Below are positions 9,740 to 21,643 of a stretch of DNA of 64,000 nt, piece by piece (positions within the stretch are counted from its first letter, which is position 1; every line of letters starts with the position of its first letter). The DNA is from Spirosoma telluris (lineage in GTDB: Bacteria > Bacteroidota > Bacteroidia > Cytophagales > Spirosomataceae). A program made the position numbers and the translations under genes. The DNA lies in contig QLII01000001.1 of the NCBI GenBank assembly GCA_003259005.1, forward strand, positions 6,873,001-6,937,000, in the 5' to 3' direction. The notes under the pieces are model-generated. The model saw only the letters and a list, made by a program, of their open reading frames with translations, was not told the DNA's origin and made no database searches.

Positions 9740-12700
9740 ATGATCTCTCTTTTACAGTTCAGTCATTGTACCATTTGGCGGGTGAAAAGCCTGCTGATTA
9801 CGCTGCTTTGCATCGGCTTGCTTGCTCAGGGAAAACCCATCGATTCTGGTATATCCATGATTGATGCCAGTACCGATTCAACCACTGTCGATAGCACATT
9901 GGCTAAACAAACGGACAGTAGCGGAGGGGTTGACCGGCTTTTACACTATGACTGGCTGACCAGCGATGGGCCGAAAATTGAGCACCCAGACGGAAGAACC
10001 TCGTTTGAGATAGTTCAAAACGGGGGAAAGAAAACCAGCGATACCAAGGCCAGCTTACGAGCCGCCCCGCTCTCAACGCTTGATTACCAGCCATTGATGG
10101 ATCTGTACAATGGCACAAATGGGCCAAACTGGACCAACCATACAGGCTGGGGTAACGGTACTGACCCCTGCACGGGTAATGGTGGGCAACCGTGGTTTGG
10201 CCTAACCTGCAATAATGGACGGGTCAGTGAGGTTCTTTTGACCAATAACAACCTGGTAGGCAGCCTTCCAGGTAGTCTGAGCATGCTCACAGGTTTAACT
10301 GTACTTCAGATTAACCAGAATTCACAGTTGAGTGGCAGCATTCCTACTGGCTTGGGCAATTTAACCGCCCTGATTGGACTAGAACTGGATAACAATGACT
10401 TGACGGGTTCGATCCCGACCGATCTATCTACGCTGACCAACCTGAAAGCCCTTTCTTTACAGTATAATCGGTTGGCGGGTACTATTCCTGCTAATTTGTC
10501 TACGAACCTGGAAAAGCTTGATCTACAGCATAATCAGCTAACGGGTAACCTTCCCGCTAACCTGATTGCCATGACCAAAATTCAGTATATTATTTTAAGT
10601 GTTAATCAGTTAACAGGTACTATCCCAACTGATCTGAGCCCACTGACCAGCCTGTTAAATTTTAATTTAAGCGAGAATCAGCTAACCGGGAACATTCCCA
10701 CAAGTCTGCCTGCGAGCCTGCAAGGATATGAGTTACAGAGCAATCAGTTAACGGGGAGCCTTCCCACTAATCTGCCTTTGAATATAGAAAGGCTTAATTT
10801 GAATGATAATCAGTTAACAGGTAGTCTCCCAGTCAACCTGAACACGCTAACCAAGCTGACGATTCTTAATTTATATAACAATCAGTTAACGGGGAGCCTT
10901 CCCGCTAACCTGCCTTCGAATATAGAAACGCTTGATTTAAATAATAATCAGTTGACAGGTAGTCTCCCAACCAACCTGAACACGCTGACCAATCTGAAGG
11001 TCCTTAATTTGAATGATAATCAGTTAACGGGGAGCCTTCCCGCTAATCTGCCTACGAATATAGAAACGCTTAATTTAAATGATAATCTATTAACGGGTAA
11101 TCTCCCAACCAACCTGAACACGCTGACCAATTTGAAGGTCCTTAATTTGAATGATAATCAGTTAACGGGAAGCATTCCCGCTAATCTGGGTGCACTAACC
11201 AAGCTGACGATTCTTAATTTATATAACAATCAGTTAACGGGGAGCCTTCCCGCTAATCTGCCTTCAAATATAGAAACGCTTGATTTAAATAATAATCAGT
11301 TGACAGGTAGTCTCCCAACCAACCTGAACACGCTGACCAATCTGAAGGTCCTTAATTTGAATGATAATCAGTTAACGGGAAGCATTCCCGCTAATCTGGG
11401 TACGCTGACCAAGCTGACGATCCTTAATTTAAGTACGAATCAGCTAAGTGGTTGCTTTCCTTCCACATTAACAGCACTTTGTGGAGGTGGACGTAGTATT
11501 GGTTTTCAAAATAATCCAGATCTGCCGGGAGCAGGAGACTTTGCTGCTTTCTGTAGTAGAGGCTTTGGCAGTGCTGGATTTGTGGCTCAGGCTTCAGCCA
11601 GCCCAACCTCGGTCTGTATTCAGAGCGTGGTCAGTTTAAGTGCGAACGGTGGGAGTGGCTATAGCTACAATTGGTTAAGCCCGACCGGCACCACGCTGAG
11701 CAGTAATTCAGACCAGAGTGTGTCGGCCACACTGAGTACGTCGGGGGTGAAAACGTTCACGGTGGTGATTAGTAGCGGTAGCAGTTGCAGCAGCACGGCC
11801 ACCGTCAATGTAACGGTTAATAACTTATCGGCGATTAAGCTTAGTGCATCTACTGCATGTGCAGGCTCGCCGGTCACCCTGTCTGCTACCAGTGGCTTAA
11901 GTTCGTATACCTTCACGGGTCCATCGGGTACATTAAGCGGTGCTGGCAACACCCGATTGGTATTATCCCTGACAGCAGGAACCTACAGTTTCAGTGTGGC
12001 TGCGGTCAACGCCAGTGGCTGCTTGGCTACTGATCAACTATCGCTGGTAGTCAGTGAATTGCCAACTGCAACATTGACGAGCAGCGGTACGTTGACCTGT
12101 GATCAACGTACCGTCACGCTGACGGCTTCGGGTGGTGATTCCTATACGTTTACCAGGGGTGGCGTTATAGTTGGTACACCAGGTTCGACTAATACAATAG
12201 ATGTGACTACGGCAGGTACCTATACAGTTCGCGTGGCTAATGCTACTGGCTGTGTCAGTACGACCACCACGAACGTCGTCAGTACCATAGCAACCATCAA
12301 CGTCGACAATCCAGCTACGACATTTGGCATAAAGAATGTTGCATTTAGTCAGACCTTTAGCGCATCGGGGGGACATCTCCCCGTAGTTTCAGTGTGGCCA
12401 GCGGTAGTTTACCCGACGGATTGAGCTTATCGGCTACCGGCGTTTTATCGGGTATACCTACTGAGCGTGGTAGTTTTACTATCACCGTTCGGGCTACGGA
12501 TGCCAATGGCTGTTCGGGTGTAGGAGCTAATTACATCCTGACGATTACAGACAACACACCCACCATTACCGATTTTGGGGCGGTGAACACGAGTGTGTGC
12601 GTGGGTAGTCTGCTGACCTTCACCGCTACAGTAGGTAATGTATCGGGATTGTACAACTATACGCTGACCAATGGTATTGGCACTCCGATCTCTGGGGTAA

Positions 12701-15700
12701 AAAACAGTGCTGCTTTTAGCCAGAATCTGACTCTTGCTGGATCAGGCACCCAGAGCTTCACACTTACTATCAATGCGAATAGTCAATCAACATCAGCAAC
12801 GACTGACGTGACCGTGAGTTCATTACCAGTACCCAACCTGACCAATAATGGTCCTATCAGTTGCACGCTGCCTGCAGTGACCTTAACGGCTTCGGGGGGT
12901 AACTCCTATACGTTTACCAAAAGCGGTGAAGTTATAGGCACACCGGGCCCGACGAATACGGTAGATGTGTCTACGGCGGGTACATATACAGTACGCGTGG
13001 CTAACGTTACAGGTTGTGTCAGTACCACCACTACGACCGTCACCAACATTGCAGCAACCGTCACCGTTACAAATCCGGCAACAAGAAATGGAGTTGTAAA
13101 TGTTTCGTTTAGTCAGACCTTCAGCGCATCGGGGGTACATTGCCCCGTAGTTTCAGTGTGGCCAGCGGTAATTTGCCCGACGGATTAAGTTTATCGACCA
13201 CCGGCGTTTTATCGGGTACACCTACTGAGAGCGGTAGTTTTACCATCACTGTACGAGCAACCGATGCCAACGGCTGTTCCGGTGTCGGGGCCAGTTACGT
13301 CCTGACGATTACAGACAACACACCCATCATTTCCGATTTTGGAGCGGTAAACATGAGCGTATGTGTAGGCAGTATTGCCACTTTTACGGCCACAATAGGA
13401 AATGTGTCGGGATTGTACAACTATACGCTGACCAATGGTATTGGCACTCCGACCTCTGGGGTAAAAAACAGTGCTGCTTTTAGCCAGAATCTGACTCTTG
13501 CTGGATCAGGCACCCAGAGCTTCACACTTACTATCAATGCGAATAGTCAATCAACATCAGCAACGACTGATGTGACCGTGAGTCCCTTCCCCGTGGCCAG
13601 TCTGACCAACAACGGTCCTTTAAGCTGCACCATGACTACCGTGACCTTAACCGCTTCGGGCGGCACGTCCTACACCTTTATCAAAAGCGGTGAAGTAATC
13701 GGTACACCGGGTTCGACCAATACAATAGATGTGGCCATATTAGGTAACTATACGGTGCGCGTGGCCAATGCCACGGGCTGCGTGAGTACAACCACGACAA
13801 CGGTGGGCAACATCGTAGCAACTGTCAACGTCAATAACCCAAGCACAACAAACGGTGTACAGAATGTAGCGTTCAGCCAGAACTTTACGGCTTCGGGCGG
13901 GACGGCCCCTCGTAGTTTCAGTGTGGTGAGCGGCAGTTTACCTACAGGACTAAATTTATCGACCACTGGTGTCTTGTCGGGTACGCCTACGCAAAGTGGT
14001 AGTTTCCCCATCACTGTACGAGCCACTGATATCAATGGCTGTTCAGGCGTGGGAGCTTCTTACGTGCTGACGATTGTGAACAACACACCCATTATTGACA
14101 ATTTTGCAGCCGTGAGTAATGTAGTCTGTTCGGGCAGTCCCTTCACCTTCACGGCCACTGTAAGTAATGTAACAGGAACTTACAGTTACACACTTACGAA
14201 CGGAATCAACACCCCGACAACTGGTACCAAAACTAGTGCTACCTTCAACCAAAACCTAACTTCTGTAGGATCAGGAAGTCAGAGCTTCACGCTTATTATC
14301 AGCGATAATAGTCAATCAGCATTTGTAACTACCGATGTAACCGTAAACTCATTACCAACGCCTAGTCTGACCAACAGTGGGCCTATCAGTTGTACCCTGC
14401 CTGCGGTGACCTTAATTGCATTAGGCGGTAACTCGTACACGTTCACCACGAGTGGTGGCATAGTAGTCGGTACACCGGGAACAGCTAACACCGTGGATGT
14501 AACCACATCAGGTACCTATACGGTCAGAGTTGCTAATGCTACAGGCTGTGTAAGTACAACCACTACGATTGTTACTGGAACGATACCCACGATTACCGTT
14601 ACGAATCCAGCAACCAAAAGTGGCATTGCGAATGTTGCGTTTAGCCAAAACTTTACGGCATCGGGTGGAACGGCTCCCCGCAGTTTCAGCGTGGTTAGCG
14701 GTCGATTACCGGATGGATTGAGTTTAGCGTCAACGGGTAACCTGTCGGGTATACCCACCGAGGGAGGTAGTTTTACGATTACTGTGGGCGCTACCGATGC
14801 GAACGGCTGTTCGGGGTAGGAGCGGCTTATATACTGGCGATTACAGACAACACGCCTACTATTGCCGATTTTGCCGCCGTCAACAGCAGTGTTTGTGTAG
14901 GGAGTACAGTTACCTTCACTGCCACAGTAGGCAATGTGTCAGGGAGCTATACCTACACGCTTACAAACGGCAATGGAACTCCCTCAACAGGTACAAAATC
15001 CGGCGCAGCCTTTAGCCTGAACGTAACGACCGCTGGCGCTGGCATCCAGAGTTTTACGCTAACTGTTCGAGACAATAATCAGTCATCAACCGCTGCGGCC
15101 GATGTACTGGTGAGTTCGTTCCCGGTTCCAAGTCTGACCAATAATGGCCCAATCAGTTGCACGATGACTACCGTGACGTTGACAGCTTCAGGCGGAAACT
15201 CCTATACATTTACCCTTGGCGGAACAGTGGTAGGCTCATCCGGTTCAGCAAATACACTGGATGTGGCCGTAGCAGGTATCTATACTGTTAGAGTTGCCAA
15301 TGAATCCGGTTGTGCGAGCACGACCACAACAACGGTCACCAGCAATACGGCTATACCTGCTCTCACCGTCAGTCCCACCAGCGCTACGCTGACCAACGCC
15401 AATCCGAGTACCACCCTCACGGCCAGCGGTACGGGTAGCCTCCTTTGGTCGACGGGACAAACCACGCCCATGATCTCGGTAACCACCAGCGGCAATTACT
15501 CGGTCACCCTGACCAATGCCACTGGATGTACAGCTACTGCCAGTGTGCCAGTGGTGGGTTCGGATTTGACCATTACGCTGGATTTACCCCAGGCTAACTT
15601 TGCCGCATCGGGTACCGCGGCAGTAGGCAACTTTGTGGTCAATGTCTTTGAGGTAGCGGGATTACCCACTTCCTCCGGCAATGTGACCATTACCATCACT

Positions 15701-16018
15701 GCACCAGTAGGCTACACCCTCTCGTTTGCACCGACCCTAGCCACTATCGATGTGTCGGGGGGCGGCACCGTGGCGGTCAATAATGGGCAGTGGACGGTCA
15801 CCAATAGAGTGGCGGCTCGGCAACTGACCCTGACTATGAACTCTGGTACCTTTATTACTGGGGGTGGCGAATCGAGCTTAGGATTTAGTATCACCCGAAC
15901 CACGGCTAACTCGGGCAGTACAGCCAGCATTACGGTAAATGTGGCCGATGATCTGACCATGACCTACGATGGGAATTTGGCCAATAACGTCTACGCCAGA
16001 ATTATTAGTGGGCTGTAA
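9740..16018 (+). CDS. Giant secreted LRR / Ig-like (He_PIG) repeat protein, three frameshifts
   Basis: A signal peptide (VKSLLITLLCIGLLAQG) precedes a plant-type LRR N-cap (LMDLYNGTNGPNWTNHTGW, PWFGLTCNNGRVSEVLL). Some twenty LRRs of the form L-x-x-N-x-L-T-G-S-I-P-x-x-L follow up to about residue 580, then Ig/PKD-like and He_PIG modules (RSFSVASGSLPDGLSL, GSFTITVRATDANGCSG) repeated four times about 765 bp apart. Frames break at G-runs 12367-12372, 13131-13135 and 14813-14816; in each case one extra G restores the repeat (SGGT.PRSF, SGGTLPRSF, NGCSGVGAAY). The repaired protein is about 2093 aa. It is probably a cell-surface adhesin or binding protein. The C-terminus (ANNVYARIISGL) lacks a recognisable T9SS sorting domain, so its route of anchoring is unclear. 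Confidence 0.8.
10847..11420 (+). repeat. Tandem DNA duplication inside the LRR array
   Basis: A block starting about 10847 recurs 348 bp (116 codons, about five LRR units) further on. For example GATTCTTAATTTATATAACA occurs at 10861 and 11209. The match continues nearly unbroken for about 200 bp with only a few substitutions. Shorter units (CAGTTAACGGGGAGCCTTCC) recur many times between. This shows recent expansion of the LRR array. Confidence 0.85.
12640..13575 (+). repeat. Near-identical Ig-like module duplication
   Basis: About 155 bp at 12651-12805 (encoding NYTLTNGIGTPISGVKNSAA onward) reappears at 13418-13571 with almost no change. The spacing of 767 bp becomes 768 bp, an exact 256 codons, if the lost base at 13131-13135 is restored. 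This supports both recent module duplication and a one-base loss between the copies. Confidence 0.85.
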
Positions 16019-16333
16019 GCGCAACGGTTGAGGGGACCGCATTGCCAGGGTTTAAAAACATATAGGGATGATTTTTGCCGAGCGGTAGTTTGTCGTAGAA
16101 GGCAGAACGGATCTTTGTATCCTCTGATTTCAGCCACTTTTTAGTAAAATGGAACGAGAGTGATAAAGAATGTAACGAGAATGCTAGCGGTTAAGCGGGC
16201 ATTGTCGGTACTTGCCACCGTATTTAACGAGCATTTCGTTGCCTATATCGACTGGAGTAGATAGTCAGTTGATTAGTAGGGCTATCGTTACGTGCGCTTT
16301 AGTACCATTATCTAACCCATAATTATTTCCTTC
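16019..16333. other. Intergenic region between the two large secreted proteins
   Basis: 315 bp. I see no gene, no strong hairpin and no T-run terminator. The AT-rich stretch just before 16334 could hold a promoter but no clear element is recognised. Confidence 0.4.
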
Positions 16334-19300
16334 ATGAACTCAATGTTTACCTTTATTTCGAAGGTGTATGCCGCTGGCTATAGCCTTTGCGTTGGCTTCC
16401 TCTGTTTGTTAGCGTGTCAGGCCACCGTTCTTGGTGTGCCGCTGTCAACTGGTCTTAACGACATTAGCGGGACGACAGAAATTAGATCCGGTGTTCGCCA
16501 ACCATCTGTAGTAGTTCCCTCGGCTACGATGACATCAGCTATTTTCTCGTCTCCGGGTTCGGTTTCGGCGGTTGACCCCACCAAGTGCTATCGACTTGTG
16601 TCCCGGCTCAGTGGGAAGGTGCTCGCCATTAGCGGCACCGCCCAGAGTGACGGCGACAAGCTTACTCAGCAAACCGATGCCAACAAACTGACCCAGGGCT
16701 GGAAGTTTACATCCGCTGGCGGGACTATTACAGCATCCAGGTGTTGTCAACTCAGAAAGGCATTCAGGTGGCTGGTTCCTCGACGGCCGATGATGCGCTG
16801 CTGGAGCAATGGACCTACTGGGGGGCGCTCATCAGCAGTGGCGGTTGGTGCGCAATGCTGAGGGGTATTTCACTATAATTAATCGTAATTCGAGCAAGGC
16901 TATCACCGTCCGCAGTGCCAGCCTGGCTGAAGGGGCACCGATCAGTCAGATGACTTTGGGAGCGGGGCAGGATCAGCAGTGGAGCATCGAGGAACGCAGT
17001 TGTACCGCCACTGCCACCAGTCAGGCGCCCGTAGCCGTGGCCACAGCTACCTCCTTAACGGGCAGTTCGCCCCTGAGCGTGACCTTCACGGGCAACAAAT
17101 CCTACGACCCCGATGGTGATCCGATTACCTACGAATGGAACTTTGGTGATGGAAGTAGTTATTCTGCCGAAGCTAACCCTGTGAAGGTATTCACGGCAAA
17201 GGCCGGTAGCCAGGGCGTAGGACTGATCCTTAACTACACGGTTCAGCTAACGGTCATTGATAGTAAAGGGCTGCGAAGTCCGGTCCAGACATTTTCGGTC
17301 AAGCTCAACAATAGTAATCCAACGGTTCAGATCACCAACCCGGTCAATAATGTTAAATACCCCCTGGACAAGTCCACCAGCTATACCCTGGGTGCTACGG
17401 TCACCGGCAATAGTATCAGTTCCCAAATCTGGCAGGTAAAGCTACGCCACAACAACCGCGAACAGCTCGTAAAAACCACATCAGGCGCCAATCCGGTTGT
17501 CGACATATCGCCAGTAGGCTGCGACGGGGATGACTACTATTACGTGATTACAGTGAAAGTGACGGATTTCAATAATCTTTCGGGCCAGGATTCGGTCAGG
17601 ATTTACCCTGATTGCAACTCGCCCAAGCTCAATAGTACGGGTTTGACGGCTACTACACTCAGTAGCAGCAGTGTGCGGCTCAACTGGACCAACCCAACCT
17701 TAACCTTCGACAAGGTGCTGGTGGTGGGCAGGGCAGGTTCGGGTCTTACGGACATTCCGCTCGAACCTAATTATACGGCCAATCCCAGCTTCACGGGCAA
17801 CGGCTCAGATTTGCCAGGGGGCGGTAAGGTGCTCTATCAAGGTACGTCTACTTCGTTGGTGGTGACTGACCTGACGGCGGGGCAACTCTATTATTTCCGG
17901 GTATATGCCCACGCTGGCAACGGCTGGTCGGGTGGGGTAGAGGTGACGGCTACCCGGCAGTGGTTACCGCCAATCGCCCGCCCGTGGTCGTGGCTACAAC
18001 AACTTCGTTGACGGGTACATCGCCCCTGAGTGTGACCTTTACTGGCGACAAATCCTATGACCCCGATGGCGACCAGCTTTTCTATGAGTGGGCGTTTAGT
18101 GATGGCACCTACTTGAACGTGGCCAATCCGGTGAAGACCTTTACGACACAAATAGGGCAGCATGGGTCAGGCTCCACCACGAGATTTACCGCTCAACTCA
18201 CGGTAATCGATAGCAAAGGGCAACGAAGCACCGGCCAGGTATTCAACATTCAGCTCACTGACACTACCCCAACGGCTAAAATTACCAATCCTATCAATAA
18301 TGCTAAATATGCACTCGACAAGAGTACCAGTTATACGCTGGCAGCTACCATTACAAATGCAGGGGCAAACAACTCTATACTGTGGAAAGTAAAACTGCGT
18401 CGTGGCAGCAGTGAACAACTGGTGACTACGCGGTCGGATAACAATCCTGTCATTGATCTCTCGCCGGTAGGCTGCGATGGTGTGGATACCTATTACGTGA
18501 TTACACTGAATGTGACAGGGATTGGCGGTACTACGTCGGCGCAGGATTCGGTCAAGATTTATCCCGACTGCAACTCATCTAAATTGACAATCACTGGCCT
18601 GACGGCAACTACACTCAGCAGTAATAGTGTGCGACTTAGTTGGACCAATCCAACGCTTCCCTTCGACAAGGTATTAGTAACAGGCGGAACCAGCTCAGGC
18701 CTTACGGAAATTCCCCTTGAGTCTAGCTACACAGCAAACCCCAGTTTCATCGGTAATGGCTCGGATATACCCGTGGTAGGCAAGGTGCTTTTTCAGGGTA
18801 CGTCTACGTCGCTGGTCGTGACCGATCTGACAGCAGGGCAGCGTTACTATTTTCGGGTGTATGCACGGGCAGGCAACGGCTGGTCGGGTGGTGTAGAGGT
18901 GAGTGCTACCCCAACATCAGCCACTTCCTCGTCTCCGGGATCGGTTTCGGCGGTTGACCCCACCAAGTGCTATCGACTTGTGTCCCGGCTTAGTGGGAAG
19001 GTGCTAGGCATAAGTGGCACCGCCCAGAGTGACGGCGACAAGCTTACCCAGCAAACCGATGCCACCAAACTAACCCAGGGCTGGCGCTTTACGGCGGCTG
19101 GCGGGGACTACTACAGCATCCAGGTATTGTCCACCCAGAAAGGCATTCAGGTGGCCGGTTCCTCGACGGCCGATGATGCCTTGCTGGAGCAATGGACCTA
19201 TTGGGGTGGCGCTCATCAGCAGTGGCGGTTGGTGCGCAATGCTGAGGGTATTTCAGTATTTTCAACCGCAACTCCAGCAAGGCCATCACCGTTCGTGGGG

Positions 19301-19674
19301 CGAGCACAGCTGAAGGGGCACCGATCAGTCAGATGACGCTGGGAACGGGCCAGCAACAGCAATGGAGCATAGTAGAGAGGACATGCACGGTAGGTGCCAG
19401 AGTGGGTGCTGTAGAAGCGGGAATGGCGTTCAAATTATGGCCTAACCCAGCCCGAGACCATGTGCTAATTGATCTAAGCCCAGCCATTGGACAGCCTATG
19501 GGTCTGCAACTAAATGATCTCATGGGTCGTGCACTTGAGCAGACGCAGTTGGAGGCCGCTCCTGCGGAGCCCTACCGCATCAACACCAGTCAACTACCTG
19601 ACGGCCTGTACCTGATAAAGCTTACACCTGCCGGGCAAGCGCCAACTACGTTGCGATTAATGATCCAGCACTAG
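16334..19674 (+). CDS. T9SS-secreted ricin/PKD/FN3 duplicated protein, four frameshifts
   Basis: A signal peptide (YSLCVGFLCLLACQATVLG) leads to a ricin-type lectin domain (CYRLVSRLSGKVLAISGTA, HQQWRLVRNAEG), a PKD-like domain (TFTGNKSYDPDGDPITYEW), an FN3 domain (LTATTLSSSSVRLNWTNPT), then a second PKD, FN3 and ricin set nearly identical to the first. A T9SS type-A sorting domain ends it (FKLWPNPARDHVLIDL to LRLMIQH). One-base losses at G-runs 16721-16723, 16820-16825 and 19246-19248 and at C-run 17953-17955 split the frame; the duplicate copy shows the expected base in each ricin domain. Repaired length is about 1114 aa. It is a predicted surface or secreted carbohydrate-binding protein. 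No catalytic domain is visible. Confidence 0.82.
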
Positions 19675-19725
19675 TAATAACGCAGGCTCCAGGCCGAGCC
19701 TGGAGCCTGCGTTATTACTAGTGCT
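19667..19725. repeat. Perfect 28-bp-arm inverted repeat over a stop codon
   Basis: Arms 19667-19694 and 19698-19725 are exact reverse complements around the three-base loop CGA. The TAG stop of the T9SS protein (19672-19674) lies inside the left arm. No T-run follows, so it is not a classical intrinsic terminator, although a transcript would fold strongly here. Its right arm merges with the terminal repeat of the element at 19717-19989. Confidence 0.9.
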
Positions 19726-19989
19726 CGTCCAATTTAGTTTCTATAGATTCTATTGATTCTGATAATCAGGTATCTAGTACCAAAAGAATCTAGTAGAATC
19801 AAAAGAATCTATTTTGGAAGAGTACTAGTGCTTTGGCAAACTAGATTCTAATGGATTCTCGGGGCCGACCGCACAGTAGTTTCTTTTGATAAGTAAAATG
19901 CTGGCTATCAGCACCAATAGAATCCAAAGAATCAATAGAATCTAAAGAATCAATAGGGTCTATAGAATCTAAATTGGACGAGCACTAGT
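19717..19989. mobile_element. MITE-like palindromic element with terminal inverted repeats
   Basis: The ends are a perfect 21-bp inverted repeat (19717-19737, beginning ACTAGTGCTCGTCCAATT, and 19969-19989), and the match extends to about 43 bp with few mismatches. Inside are many short GAATCnA / GATTCT blocks and a second end-like unit starting ACTAGTGCTTTGGCAAACTA at 19824. The element looks like two head-to-head copies of a shorter unit. The single-unit version stands at 28641-28776. It has no coding capacity, so mobility, if any, would need a transposase in trans. Confidence 0.65.
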
Positions 19990-20132
19990 ACAGCAGCCTG
20001 GTCACATGCTACGGCAGAGTTAGCAGACTGAATCCGCACGACAATTGAATTGATTAACAACTAACTTAACAGAGCCAATATTGATTTGATCGGACGCGAT
20101 ATACTCGTTTGGATAAGGTAACTGATACTGGA

Positions 20133-21397
20133 CTAAAATAGATCTTTATCTGGCCATGGCGTTGCCGAATCATTAATGGCATTCCAAAGGAGTTGATCTA
20201 AATCTGCATGAGTTTGTTCATTTTGATAGCCGGTGTTGGTGAGTATCGCCCAGGAATAACCTAAATGCGTGTGGGCTAGCAGGCTGGCAGTTCCCATTAG
20301 CTCTCCGAAATGATACCAATTGCGAAGGTTGCCAGAGGTTGCCAAACCCCAGCCGCAGGCGTATTCTTTGTTGGCTGTTGAGGGGGTAAGCATTTTTTGA
20401 ATTATTAAACTAGTCAGTATATCCTTTTTCCGGTTCAGTCCATCAACGACAATAATCAGTTTTACTAAGTCCGTTGCAGAAGCGATCCAGCCAGCTCCAG
20501 CGTCCATTCTTGACAGATTAATTGTGTAGGGTTCATTGCCTTCTTCATAATAGACCACTTCATTCGGTTTTTTTTCAGCTTTTGAATTGCCGCCAATTTG
20601 CATGTCTGTAATGCCAATGGGATGTAATAGGGTTGAATTAACATAATCTGCATATCGTTGACCAGTTACTTTCTCAATCACTCTTCCCAAAAGAAAAAAA
20701 TTAAAATTAGTATACGCAAAGGTGGTACCGGTGGTGTTGTCAAGGTTTGATGGCTAAATACCCATGCTATAAGTTGTGATGAATTCAACGATGGTTGTAT
20801 AAACGTAGGATCATCTCTGGTGGGATCCTCTGTATTTCTTGACCAGCCGCTGGTATGATGTAACAGGTGATTAATGGTTATTTTTTTTATGTTCGGGTCA
20901 TCGGGCAAGGGTCCGTAATCGTTTCCTAAGATGCCGTCCTCTCCAAATACGTTTGAATCCAGGGATAATTTGCCATCCTGAATTAATTTCATGATAGCTA
21001 TTGCCGTAATGGGTTTTGACACACTAGCGAGCCGGAAGAGGCTTCTCGTAGTCACCTTTTCCTGTGTTATCACATCCGCAAACCCATACGCCTTCGTATA
21101 AATTAACTTATCGTCTTTCGCGATAGCAATCGACAACCCCGGTACATTATGCTTCTTCATGTAAGCAATCACCGAATTATCCACCTGAGTAATTGAGCCG
21201 GGTTGCGATCGTTCCTGCGCAATTAGGTTTTCCCAGGCCGCATTTATCTTCCAATGCGTATTTTCTTGGGTACATGCAGCAAGGAAAAACAGTGAAATTG
21301 CTTTCAAAATGGCCCCCTTACGAAGCCAGTAGGTTTTAGTCAGACCAGTAAGCAATGTCTGGGAACGTGATAGACGATGTAAATGAATGCTTGTCAT
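20133..21397 (-). CDS. Serine beta-lactamase-family (S12) lipoprotein, frameshifted
   Basis: The protein carries the S-x-x-K catalytic pair (FRLASVSKPITAIAIM), the Y-x-N motif (FAYTNFNFFLLG, recovered after repair) and an H-F-G motif near the C-terminus (WYHFGELMG) in place of K-T-G. This is the pattern of class C beta-lactamase-like esterases, D-aminopeptidases and related serine hydrolases. A lipobox (SLFFLAAC) suggests a lipoprotein. The start is uncertain: ATG 21397 is used, and TTG 21307 is an alternative nearer the lipobox. Frames of 20133-20690 and 20678-21412 join if one base is added at about 20738-20744, giving about 421 aa. Substrate is unknown; members are not necessarily antibiotic-hydrolysing. 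It stands alone, convergent with the T9SS gene. Confidence 0.78.
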
Positions 21398-21643
21398 ACA
21401 GCCGCCGAACAATATCCATAAATGATGTTAATCGGGATAAATGACTTTTGCTTGTAGAGGGTGCCCATTTATCCTGCCCATTTTGATTGCTCAACTTTTG
21501 TACCACAGCCATAAAATCAGCCTGATACCCTTTAAACGCCATATAACAGTCCAGTTACTGTCCGATTTTGGACGGTCTCATCTGGAAGTGTCCGCTACAT
21601 GGACAAAACCGAATTGACCGGTTGAAATCCCAGGTCAGCGCAA

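Noticed and set aside
10800..11430. Regularly spaced short repeats that could suggest a CRISPR array
   Set aside because: They are codon-phased LRR units within one long open frame, with no unrelated spacers and no cas genes.
19667..19725. Classical intrinsic terminator
   Set aside because: The stem is strong, but there is no T-run after either arm; it is recorded as a repeat instead.
20133..21397. Antibiotic-resistance beta-lactamase
   Set aside because: The motifs fit the broad S12 serine hydrolase family with H-F-G instead of K-T-G; nothing shows drug hydrolysis.
21336..21542. 68-codon minus-strand ORF overlapping the start of the beta-lactamase-family gene
   Set aside because: It overlaps a better-supported gene in another frame and has no recognisable family.
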